Positions 6,147 through 12,713 of a DNA stretch of 13,858 bases are shown one piece after another. The position numbers and the translations under genes were made by a program. How positions within the stretch are numbered: position 1 is the first letter of the stretch; every line of letters begins with the position of its first letter. The notes beneath the pieces are model-generated. The model was not told where the DNA came from, made no database searches, and saw nothing but the letters and a program-made list of their open reading frames with translations. Source of the DNA: Acidobacteriota bacterium (lineage in GTDB: Bacteria; Acidobacteriota; UBA6911; RPQK01; JADFOI01); NCBI GenBank assembly GCA_030624355.1, contig JAUXKG010000018.1:1-13858 (forward strand), in the 5' to 3' direction.

Positions 6147-6902
6147 GTGAAAATCGAAAAGGTGGGCTTGGTGGGCTATGGGCGCTTCGGCAGAATGGCA
6201 TCCGGGTACCTTCAAAAGAGCAAAGAACTGCTGGTGTATGATCGCGAGCCGCAAAGACTTCAAGGGCTTGCCCAGGCGGCCACCTTTGCGGACACGGTTT
6301 CCGCTCCGCTCATCGTATTGAGTGTTCCCACCTCAGAAATGGCAGCAGTCTGCAAGCAGATGGCGCCCTTGTTGCGGGAGGGCCAGATTGTGGTAGACAC
6401 CTGCAGCGTAAAAGAGAAGCCGATCACAGAGATGCTGGCCCATCTTCCCGAATCGGTGCAGTTGCTGGGCACTCACCCGCTCTTTGGCCCCGACAGTGGC
6501 GAGCAGGGTATAGGGGGGTTGAAGATTGCGCTTTGCCCGGTGCGCATCGAGCGAGCAGCATATGAAGCGGTGCGCGACTACCTGAAACGGCTCGGTTTGA
6601 TGGTGATGGAGACCACCCCTCAAGAGCACGACAGACAGATAGCCAGGAGCCAGGCAATCTTTCATTTGATTGCTCAAACGATCAAAGAGTTGCAGTGGAC
6701 CGGGCAGGCAATTTCGACGCCTGGGCCGGAAGGATTTTACCGCTTGATTGAAAGCGTTCAACACGACACAGACCAGCTTTTTTTCGACATGGAGCGTGGC
6801 AACCCGTACGCAGCTGATTGCCGGGATCAATTCATCCGCGCGATGACTAAAATACACGAGGACCTATTGGAAAACCTTGAGAATCGTCTGGCGCCGGGAT
6901 AG
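6147..6902 (+). CDS. tyrA: Prephenate dehydrogenase family protein (tyrosine biosynthesis)
   Basis: The 251-residue protein belongs to the prephenate/arogenate dehydrogenase family, which oxidatively decarboxylates prephenate or arogenate with NAD(P)+ on the way to tyrosine. The N-terminal Rossmann fold begins at once with VGLVGYGRFG (glycines 10, 12, 15). It is followed by V-V-D-T-C-S-V-K (82-89), G-T-H-P-L-F-G-P (108-115) and H161-D162 in the helical dimerisation domain. There is no chorismate mutase or ACT domain, so feedback control by tyrosine through ACT is not expected. Start GTG 6147 is fixed by the Rossmann fold and the upstream in-frame stop. The expected Asp after the second strand, V-Y-D32, favours NAD+ over NADP+ (inference). 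Whether the substrate is prephenate or arogenate cannot be decided from the sequence alone. Confidence 0.88.
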   Translation: MKIEKVGLVGYGRFGRMASGYLQKSKELLVYDREPQRLQGLAQAATFADTVSAPLIVLSVPTSEMAAVCKQMAPLLREGQIVVDTCSVKEKPITEMLAHLPESVQLLGTHPLFGPDSGEQGIGGLKIALCPVRIERAAYEAVRDYLKRLGLMVMETTPQEHDRQIARSQAIFHLIAQTIKELQWTGQAISTPGPEGFYRLIESVQHDTDQLFFDMERGNPYAADCRDQFIRAMTKIHEDLLENLENRLAPG

Positions 6903-6930
6903 TGCCACCGGGTTTCCTCTCGACAGGGGT

Positions 6931-7623
6931 ATGAGTTCTGAAGTTTCAGCAAGCCGTGGAGCACCTGTAGGCTCCGCAAGGCACTTCGACCGCCGGCAAA
7001 GAGTAAAGCTGTTCCTGATCGGCCTTCTGGGCTGGACCCTGATCCGAACGATTGGGTCGACACTGCGCTACCGAACGGAGGGCGGGGAAGACCTTCAACG
7101 GTTCAAGGATGATCGAACGCCGGTCATCTACTCCTTCTGGCACAATCAGATTTTTTTGGCCACTGTTTTTTGGCGATTTCGCAACATTGCGGTGATCACC
7201 AGCCATCATTTTGATGGTGAATACATCGCCAGAATCATAGGGAAATTCGGCTATCAGGCGGTACGGGGGTCTGCCCGCCGCGGAGGCGCCGAGGCGCTGC
7301 TTCAACTCCGGAGCCGTCTAGACCAAGGCCAGGACGTAGCCTTCACCGTCGATGGCCCAAGAGGCCCAATTTACCAAGTCAAGCGGGGTCCCCTTTGGCT
7401 CTCTCGCCGAACAGGGGCTCCTATTGTTCCTTTTCACATGCAGCCAAAGCACTTCTGGCAGCTAGGGAGTTGGGACGAATTCCGGATCCCGAAGCCCTTC
7501 AGCCCTGTTCTTGTGAAAATTGGACAACCCTTGGTGGTAACGGACCGGGACGGAGATGATTTCTGGATGGCTCGTTATCAAGGGGAGATGAAGCGAATCC
7601 AAGAGTGGTGCGAGTCTCGCTGA
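6931..7623 (+). CDS. DUF374 lysophospholipid/lipid A acyltransferase-like protein
   Basis: This 230-residue protein belongs to the DUF374 branch of the lysophospholipid acyltransferase superfamily. Some members (LpxJ type) act as late acyltransferases of lipid A at the inner membrane. Visible motifs are a hydrophobic segment near 26-42, S-F-W-H71-N-Q in the active-site position, R-G-S-A-R-R-G-G (113-120), and T-V-D-G-P-R-G-P (139-146) followed by T-G-A-P-I-V-P-F. The classical H-x4-D aspartate is absent (H-N-Q-I-F-L). I chose ATG 6931, preceded by AGGGG, 28 bp after tyrA; the TTG at 6877 would overlap tyrA and add 18 residues without family similarity. Co-transcription with tyrA is likely. 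A lipid A role would suit a diderm host but is inferred from the family only. Confidence 0.85.
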   Translation: MSSEVSASRGAPVGSARHFDRRQRVKLFLIGLLGWTLIRTIGSTLRYRTEGGEDLQRFKDDRTPVIYSFWHNQIFLATVFWRFRNIAVITSHHFDGEYIARIIGKFGYQAVRGSARRGGAEALLQLRSRLDQGQDVAFTVDGPRGPIYQVKRGPLWLSRRTGAPIVPFHMQPKHFWQLGSWDEFRIPKPFSPVLVKIGQPLVVTDRDGDDFWMARYQGEMKRIQEWCESR

Positions 7624-7661
7624 CGCCAGCAGCCGGATTGAACTTTCAGCCGTAGGTAATG

Positions 7662-9095
7662 TTATTGATCCACGATTCGAACGACATATTCAAAAGCCGC
7701 CATCTTCCAGGATGCGAGTTCCAGCAATGCGATTTTCAAACGATAGGTCCCTGGCGCCGCAAACAGCTTGTTGGTGTAGATGATGCCTCGTCCCTCACGC
7801 ATGTCCTTATCGTCGAGATTGACCTGGAAAATCTCTCGGAGGCGCACCACCTCATTTCCCTGCTGGTCCAGCAACAGGCCGATGATCCCGAGCTGCGTTT
7901 TTATATTTCCCTTTTCCGACCTCCGCAAGTTGTAGGGGCTGATCTTAATTCGAAAGGGGAGCCCTATCTGACCCCCCTCACGCCTGGTCCTCAAAAGATT
8001 CACTTCAGCTCCAAGCTCACGAAAAACACTGTGCAAGTTTTCCGGAAGCGTTGTGACAGCGTTGTTGTCGAAAAGAGCCGTGATCAACTGCTTCTTGGCG
8101 GTTAGCCTTTCGGGGAGATTTTCGAAGGGTGTGGAAATCGACAGATCGGAGCGCCTGGCCTGAATCCGAACGTCCCTTTCCCTCTTGTCGGTGTCAGAGT
8201 CCAGGGTGTAGTAACCTAGCGAGTACAGATTTCCAAAAATATCATCGTTGATCTGAGCCATCACCTGGTTGAAATTCAAGATGGTTTCAAAGCCGCTGAA
8301 ATGTTTGCCCCCTGTTTGCAACGCCAACCTGGCAAAAGCCGCCTCTTTGGCTTTCCGGTCCCGGCTCAACCGGTCGGATGCAGGGGTCTCCGCAGCGGAT
8401 GCAGGCCGAATGTAGAGCTGTGCGGCCGAAGGCACTAGGATGGTGTAGACGACGATGTTGTTGGTGTCCGCCAGAGCAATCGTCTGGGTCGACCTTCTGT
8501 AGGCGTCATCCATTGCGTCGGAGATTACAATCACAACATTCTGTATTTCCGGTTTTCCGGCGTTATCGAATTGCCTGATCAGTGCGCTCAGGGACCCGTA
8601 GATTGCTGTTTTCCCCAGATGTTGCTGGGTAGAGGCCAGTGCTTTTAGAGCGAGACGTCGGTCAGAAGTAAAGTCCTGAAAGGAGACGAGCTCGTCTGTG
8701 AATCCGAAGACCCCAACCCGGGTAAAGCCGTGCACGTTCCGGAGAAAAGTTTCAGCAGCAGCGATCTCCTCAGATCGAGTGGCGAGCGTGCTTCCGCTGA
8801 TGTCGAGCAGGAATGCCAACTGAAGCCGTTTCATGGCCCCGGTGGTGTTGCGAGGAGAATCGAAGAAAACCGTGTCCTGCAGCACCCCACCCTCAAAAAC
8901 ACTGAATTGTTGCTGCGCCAGGCCATTGGCTGGGCGTCCAGACGAATCTTTCACGGTGAATCTCAGCGTAACCAGATTGACATCGATGCGAATGTTCTGC
9001 TCGGGGACGCTGGAGGGTGTTTGGGCCCAGCAGCCACAGCAGGCGAGAACAAAAAGAACCGCCCTGACAATATTTGAACGCCGGGTTGACGTCAT
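7662..9095 (-). CDS. Secreted VWFA-domain protein of the acidobacterial type
   Basis: The 477-residue protein has an N-terminal signal sequence (R-R, then a hydrophobic stretch ending L-A-C-C-G-C-W-A-Q near residue 25). Cleavage after the alanine or lipidation at Cys19 are both possible. Next comes a beta domain with the V-K-D-S-S-G-R-P...F-S-V-F-E-G-G pattern typical of the acidobacterial VWFA-related family. The von Willebrand A domain (about 90-290) has a complete metal-ion-dependent adhesion site: D98-I-S100-G-S102, Thr163 and Asp193. A C-terminal region of about 180 residues follows. Such domains bind protein ligands through the metal; no specific partner is known. ATG 9095 overlaps the folE stop as ATGA and lies at the signal peptide; the longer frame to 9221 merely overlaps folE. 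Family membership is clear, the function is not. Confidence 0.88.
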   Translation of the reverse strand: MTSTRRSNIVRAVLFVLACCGCWAQTPSSVPEQNIRIDVNLVTLRFTVKDSSGRPANGLAQQQFSVFEGGVLQDTVFFDSPRNTTGAMKRLQLAFLLDISGSTLATRSEEIAAAETFLRNVHGFTRVGVFGFTDELVSFQDFTSDRRLALKALASTQQHLGKTAIYGSLSALIRQFDNAGKPEIQNVVIVISDAMDDAYRRSTQTIALADTNNIVVYTILVPSAAQLYIRPASAAETPASDRLSRDRKAKEAAFARLALQTGGKHFSGFETILNFNQVMAQINDDIFGNLYSLGYYTLDSDTDKRERDVRIQARRSDLSISTPFENLPERLTAKKQLITALFDNNAVTTLPENLHSVFRELGAEVNLLRTRREGGQIGLPFRIKISPYNLRRSEKGNIKTQLGIIGLLLDQQGNEVVRLREIFQVNLDDKDMREGRGIIYTNKLFAAPGTYRLKIALLELASWKMAAFEYVVRIVDQ

Positions 9096-9643
9096 GGGTT
9101 GTGAGCCCTCAACAGGTTCAGAAACTCCATTCGGGATCGCTGGTCCTTTCTGAACGTCCCGAGCATGGACGATGTGATCATCTTTGTGTTCTGTTTTTCC
9201 ACTCCCCGCATCATCATGCACAAATGCTGGGCTTCAATTACCACGCCAACCCCCCGCGGCTGAATGGTCTCCTCTATGGTGTTCGCGATCTGCTGGGTCA
9301 GCCGTTCTTGAACCTGGAGGCGCCTGGCAAAGGCGTCCACCAGTCGGGGGATTTTGCTCAGGCCGATGACTTTGTCCGAGGGCAGGTACCCCACGTGACA
9401 TTTGCCGAAAAAGGGAAGCAGGTGGTGCTCGCACAAGCTGTAAACCTCGATATCCCGGATAATAACCATCTCATCGTACTTCACATCGAAAAGGGCCTCG
9501 TTGAGAATCTCCTCAACGTTCTCCCCATAACCCTGTGTCAGGAAGCGCAGCGATTGGACAACGCGGGAGGGGGTGTGAAGAAGCCCTTCGCGCTTGGGGT
9601 TTTCCCCCAACCCTATCAATATCTGCTCGATCAGTTTCTCCAT
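9092..9643 (-). CDS. folE: GTP cyclohydrolase I
   Basis: The 183-residue protein has the usual length of type I GTP cyclohydrolase, which converts GTP to dihydroneopterin triphosphate, the entry step to tetrahydrofolate and other pterins; the product can also feed queuosine synthesis. The zinc ligands are visible as Cys71 and His74 in C-E-H-H-L-L-P-F, and Cys142 in Q-H-L-C-M-M-M-R-G-V. The active-site P-S-x-K-V-I-G-L-S-K stretch (88-97) is intact. The ATG at 9643 is preceded by GGCGGAGA at good spacing, and a perfect inverted repeat lies in its upstream gap (9666-9691). Its TGA overlaps the ATG of the VWFA gene, implying coupled translation. Confidence 0.96.
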   Translation of the reverse strand: MEKLIEQILIGLGENPKREGLLHTPSRVVQSLRFLTQGYGENVEEILNEALFDVKYDEMVIIRDIEVYSLCEHHLLPFFGKCHVGYLPSDKVIGLSKIPRLVDAFARRLQVQERLTQQIANTIEETIQPRGVGVVIEAQHLCMMMRGVEKQNTKMITSSMLGTFRKDQRSRMEFLNLLRAHNP

Positions 9644-9665
9644 TGAAATCTCCGCCTTACAGATT

Positions 9666-9691
9666 AGCCCGGGTTATGAATAACCCGGGCT
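9666..9691. repeat. Perfect 11-bp inverted repeat (hairpin) between the HIT gene and folE
   Basis: AGCCCGGGTTA (9666-9676) is exactly complementary to TAACCCGGGCT (9681-9691) around a 4-base TGAA loop. It starts 7 bp after the HIT gene's stop and about 20 bp before the folE ribosome binding site on the minus strand. The minus-strand RNA after the stem reads AATCTGTAAG, so there is no U-tract for a classical intrinsic terminator. It may be a processing or stability hairpin, a partial attenuator, or a dispersed palindromic (REP-like) element. Confidence 0.75.
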
Positions 9692-9698
9692 CGACCTA

Positions 9699-10040
9699 TT
9701 ATCCGGGAGGCCAACCCATGGCCCGCCCGCCCAGAACATGCAAGTGCAAATGGAACACGCTCTGACCGGCTCCGCCTCCAGTGTTAATTACAACCCGGTA
9801 GTCGGAGGTTAGATTTTGGCTGTTCGCGGCTCGATTGGCCATCAGCAAAAGGTGGCCCAGCAGCAGGACGTCTTCTTCGGAGGCCTTATCCAGCGCGGTG
9901 ATGTGTTTCTTGGGAATCACCAAAATATGAACGGGCGCCTGCGGGTTGATGTCCCGGAACGCCACAGCGTGGTCGTCTTCCTCAACGATTTCTGCCGACA
10001 ACTCTCTCCTGACAACCTTGCAAAAAACACATTTAGACAT
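9699..10040 (-). CDS. HIT-family (HINT-like) nucleotide-binding protein
   Basis: This 113-residue protein is a typical single-domain histidine triad protein of the HINT branch. These are dimeric nucleotide hydrolases or transferases, for example acting on purine phosphoramidates and aminoacyl-adenylates. The catalytic triad is H97-L-H99-L-H101 followed by V-L-G-G-R, with W-P-P-G at the very C-terminus as in other HINT proteins. A C4-V-F-C7 pair near the N-terminus could bind zinc. ATG 10040 has GGGAA upstream. It lies 39 bp after prmC and 55 bp before folE, in the same direction. The physiological substrate is unknown. Confidence 0.94.
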   Translation of the reverse strand: MSKCVFCKVVRRELSAEIVEEDDHAVAFRDINPQAPVHILVIPKKHITALDKASEEDVLLLGHLLLMANRAANSQNLTSDYRVVINTGGGAGQSVFHLHLHVLGGRAMGWPPG

Positions 10041-10079
10041 GACCGTTCCCGCCGACGATAATCCGCTCAGTAAAAGATA

Positions 10080-10955
10080 TCAAAAAATCTTGTCACTGGA
10101 ACATATTTGAAAGACAGCACAGCGTTCAATTCCAGCCAGGTCGCAACCCACTTGATTCAACATCCAGCCCTCCTTTTGTCCCAGCAGGACCACTGGCTGC
10201 AGGCCTCCAGCCGCCAACTCCAGCACTAAGCTCCCCCCCGGCCGCAAGAGCTCCTTCGATTGCTCAAACAACTGAGGATAGGCGGCCAGCCCCGATTCTG
10301 CGGAAAAAACGGCTTCGCGGGGCTCGTATTTTTTGACTGACATATCTACGCGACTTCTCTCTTGGAGGCCCACATAAGGAGGGTTGGAAACGATGAGATG
10401 ATAGTGAGCGCGGCGCTCCTTTACGACGCTGAGCATTGATCCCTGGCGGAACTCGATTCGATCCAGACAATTGTGCACGTCCGCATTGTGGCGAGCGGCC
10501 TGCAAAGCAACCGCCGAGACGTCAATGGCGGTGACCATCAGATCGGAGCGCTGGCAGGCCAAGGTCACGGCGATACAGCCCGACCCGGTCCCTACGTCCG
10601 CTGCAAAGACCCTGCCTTCCGGGCTTTGCCCGAGAAGGCCCATGCCAATCTCAATCAAAAGCTCAGTCTCGGGCCGCGGAATGAAAACCCCGGGATGAAC
10701 CAAGAATTCTCGACCGTAGAACTCCTGCTTTCCACGCAGGTACTGCAGTGGATAGTGCTCCCCTCTCTTGTTCAGCCATTGGTGAAAAATACTTTCGTCA
10801 GGGAGTGGAAGCTCAAACTCCGGATGGGCATGCAGGAAAGCCCGATCCCGCCGAAGAATTGAGATTACCAGCAGTTCCGCGTCTTGTTGAGGAAAGCGAA
10901 GTCCGCGCCCGGCGAGGTAAGCAGCTGCAAACTCAAGTGCCTCTTTAACCGTCAC
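10080..10955 (-). CDS. prmC: Release factor glutamine methyltransferase
   Basis: PrmC (HemK) uses S-adenosylmethionine to methylate the glutamine of the GGQ motif in RF1 and RF2, which raises termination efficiency. The 291-residue protein has the N-terminal helical domain; F-I-P-R-P-E-T-E (91-98) at the domain junction; the SAM-binding A-D-V-G-T-G-S-G (119-126); and the catalytic N-P-P-Y (191-194) that binds the substrate glutamine. The start is GTG (10955), 12 bp after the prfA stop, so enzyme and substrate are encoded side by side, a common arrangement. The C-terminal F-Q-I-C-S-S-D-K-I-F is slightly longer than in compact homologues. Confidence 0.95.
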   Translation of the reverse strand: MTVKEALEFAAAYLAGRGLRFPQQDAELLVISILRRDRAFLHAHPEFELPLPDESIFHQWLNKRGEHYPLQYLRGKQEFYGREFLVHPGVFIPRPETELLIEIGMGLLGQSPEGRVFAADVGTGSGCIAVTLACQRSDLMVTAIDVSAVALQAARHNADVHNCLDRIEFRQGSMLSVVKERRAHYHLIVSNPPYVGLQERSRVDMSVKKYEPREAVFSAESGLAAYPQLFEQSKELLRPGGSLVLELAAGGLQPVVLLGQKEGWMLNQVGCDLAGIERCAVFQICSSDKIF

Positions 10956-10967
10956 GCCGCTCTTCGG

Positions 10968-12041
10968 TCAAGTGGCTTCCTGGTGCTCCAAGGCTGCTGT
11001 GCGATGGTGCGTGATCAACGCGTTTACAAAAGCATCCAGGTCGCCTTCCAGGACCTTTTCTAGCTGGTGCAGGGTGAGAGACAGTCGGTGGTCGGTGACT
11101 CGGTTTTGAGGAAAGTTGTAAGTTCGAATTTTTTCGCTCCGATCTCCGGTGCCCACCATTGACCTTCTGGATTCAGCAATCTCGCTTTGTTGCTCTCTCA
11201 GCGCCCTGTCGTAAAGGCGTGAGCGCAAAACCTTCATGGCCTTGGACTTGTTCTTGATCTGGGACTTTTCGTCCTGGCAGGTGACCACCTCTCCAGTCGG
11301 AACATGAGTGATCCGAACAGCAGAGTACGTGGTATTCACCGATTGCCCCCCAGGGCCAGAGGAGCAGTAGGTGTCCACTCTCAGGTCATGGGGGTCGATG
11401 GCAGCCTCGACTTCCTCGACTTCCGGTAAAACCGCCACAGTCACGGCAGAAGTGTGGACTCGCCCTTGAGTTTCCGTTTCAGGGACTCGCTGCACCCTGT
11501 GAACCCCGCTTTCACGTTTGAGCTGGCTGTAGGCGGCCTTTCCTTCAATGACGGCGATGGCTTCCTTGAGACCTCCCACAGGCGAAGGATGAGAGGATAA
11601 AACTTCAACCTTCCAGCCCCGACGCTCGGCGTACTTTGTGTACATACGAAAAATCTCCTGGGCGAAGAGTGTGGCCTCGGCTCCCCCTGTCCCTGCCCGA
11701 ATTTCCAAGATAGCGTTTTTCTCGTCATTGGGGTCCTTGGGTAACAGGAGCACTCTGAGCTGATCCTCAGAATGGCTTTTTTGTCGCTCCAGCTCTTGAA
11801 GTTCCTGGCGGGCCATTGAAAGAAGCTCCTCGTCCTGTTCTTCTTCGAGCATTTTCTTTACGCTGGCACTTTCCCGATCGATCTCCTTCAGGCGTTGGTA
11901 GCCTTCCACAATCTCCTGCAATTCCGCATGATTTTTGGCCGTCTCCCGGTACTTTCCCGGCTTGGAGATCAGCTCCGGGTCGGCCAACAAGCGAGAGAGC
12001 TCCTGATATTTTTTTTCCAGGGATTGAAGTTTTTCAATCAT
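10968..12041 (-). CDS. prfA: Peptide chain release factor 1
   Basis: RF1 recognises UAA and UAG in the ribosomal A site and triggers peptide release. The 357-residue protein has family-standard length. It shows an N-terminal coiled-coil-like domain (about 1-95), R-A-G-T-G-G-A-E-A (115-123), and the stop-codon-reading tripeptide as P187-E-T189 in R-V-Q-R-V-P-E-T-E; the better known RF1 form is P-A-T, against S-P-F in RF2, so this is RF1. The catalytic G-G-Q is at 231-233 in S-S-G-P-G-G-Q-S-V-N-T. The start ATG 12041 lies 13 bp after rpmE. RF1 does not read UGA, so it does not compete directly at the Sec codon in the first gene; RF2, not in this window, would. Confidence 0.97.
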   Translation of the reverse strand: MIEKLQSLEKKYQELSRLLADPELISKPGKYRETAKNHAELQEIVEGYQRLKEIDRESASVKKMLEEEQDEELLSMARQELQELERQKSHSEDQLRVLLLPKDPNDEKNAILEIRAGTGGAEATLFAQEIFRMYTKYAERRGWKVEVLSSHPSPVGGLKEAIAVIEGKAAYSQLKRESGVHRVQRVPETETQGRVHTSAVTVAVLPEVEEVEAAIDPHDLRVDTYCSSGPGGQSVNTTYSAVRITHVPTGEVVTCQDEKSQIKNKSKAMKVLRSRLYDRALREQQSEIAESRRSMVGTGDRSEKIRTYNFPQNRVTDHRLSLTLHQLEKVLEGDLDAFVNALITHHRTAALEHQEAT

Positions 12042-12054
12042 ACGAACTTAGTGC

Positions 12055-12279
12055 TTAGGCTGAGCCGGCCTTTTTCTGCCCCTGGCCATATTTTTTCTGA
12101 AACCGTTCGATGCGGCCTGCGGTGTCGATCAGTTTCTGCTTGCCGGTAAAAAAGGGATGACACTGGGAGCAGATATCCAGGCGAATTTCCTCAGATTGGG
12201 TCGAACGCGTTTCCCACTCGCTCCCGCAAGCACAACGAACCGTGACAACATGATAGGGCGGATGAATGCCTTTCTTCAT
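12055..12279 (-). CDS. rpmE: 50S ribosomal protein L31 (zinc-binding type)
   Basis: This 74-residue protein is L31 of the large subunit, which sits at the inter-subunit bridge. The four zinc ligands of the C+ form are present at Cys16, Cys18, Cys37 and Cys40 (V-R-C-A-C-G and I-C-S-Q-C-H-P-F-F-T-G). This form is commonly displaced by a zinc-free paralogue under zinc limitation. I start it at ATG 12279, preceded by AGGAG at ideal spacing and beginning M-K-K-G-I-H-P as in the family; the frame to 12327 adds 16 residues without support. It leads the minus-strand run with prfA and prmC, and a candidate promoter lies at 12407-12436. Confidence 0.96.
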   Translation of the reverse strand: MKKGIHPPYHVVTVRCACGSEWETRSTQSEEIRLDICSQCHPFFTGKQKLIDTAGRIERFQKKYGQGQKKAGSA

Positions 12280-12406
12280 AACAAAACTCCTGAAATCGAT
12301 GATTTGGTGACTCCGTTTGATGCGCAACCAGAACGTCCTCGGGGCTGCCCGGCGTTTTCGGACCCCCCGACCTCTGTTTGGGGTGCGGATGACATCCTGA
12401 ACTTCC

Positions 12407-12436
12407 AGTGTATCAAAAACTTATCCGGAAAGTCGA
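12407..12436 (-). promoter_or_regulatory. Candidate promoter for the rpmE-prfA-prmC run
   Basis: On the minus strand TCGACT (12436-12431) and TACACT (12412-12407) are separated by 18 bp, each matching the sigma70 consensus at four of six positions. Transcription would start near 12400, about 120 nt before the rpmE ATG. This is a modest match only. Confidence 0.3.
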
Positions 12437-12449
12437 TCGCCGCTAGCGC

Positions 12450-12479
12450 TTGACAAATCGTGCAATGGCAGGATATAAG
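12450..12479 (+). promoter_or_regulatory. Sigma70-type promoter for rpsA
   Basis: A perfect TTGACA (12450-12455) is followed 18 bp later by TATAAG (12474-12479), five of six matches to the -10. Transcription should start near 12486, giving rpsA a leader of about 227 nt. A 12-bp perfect palindrome, TCTCTGCAGAGA (12492-12503), lies just inside the transcript and could be an operator or a small hairpin. Confidence 0.7.
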
Positions 12480-12666
12480 AATCCTTTCGAATCTCTGCAG
12501 AGAGGGAACGCCGTCAATTTGTCGGATCCGTGGTCGAGAGCAGCTTGCGAGAACAGGTTGGCCTTCCCTCGCTTCCGACTAGTCAACCGCTTGCCAATTC
12601 TGTCCGGATGATATTCACTGGGCGCTAGTGTGCGGGCCGCTAGTCTGAACGCATTGACAATTTGAA

Positions 12667-12686
12667 GCCGGGCGTGAGCCCAAGGC
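12667..12686 (+). promoter_or_regulatory. GNRA-capped hairpin just upstream of the rpsA ribosome binding site
   Basis: GGGC (12670-12673) and GCCC (12678-12681) pair around a GTGA tetraloop of the GNRA class. The stem extends with GCC (12667-12669) and GGC (12684-12686) across an AA bulge. It ends about 10 nt before the AGAGGAGG Shine-Dalgarno sequence (12697-12704). A role in S1 autoregulation is an inference from position. Confidence 0.45.
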
Positions 12687-12713
12687 ATGACTATTTAGAG
12701 GAGGGTTTTTTTG

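Larger units (their letters stand above)
12280..12713. other. 434-bp divergent intergenic region between rpmE and rpsA
   Basis: I see no convincing gene here. The 81-codon minus-strand frame at 12443-12688 has no recognisable sequence, would overlap the rpsA promoter and leader, and looks accidental. The region holds a promoter and long structured leader for rpsA on the plus strand and a weaker promoter candidate for rpmE on the minus strand. No tRNA-like cloverleaf was seen. Confidence 0.75.

Noticed and set aside
9074..9646. 190-codon plus-strand frame opposite folE
   Set aside because: Antisense to an unmistakable GTP cyclohydrolase with intact zinc ligands; no independent homology.
12654..12659. 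Second TTGACA upstream of rpsA as a proximal promoter
   Set aside because: No acceptable -10 lies 16-18 bp downstream; the sequence there is GC-rich and part of a hairpin.
12443..12688. 81-codon minus-strand ORF in the rpmE/rpsA gap
   Set aside because: No recognisable sequence; it overlaps the rpsA promoter and leader.
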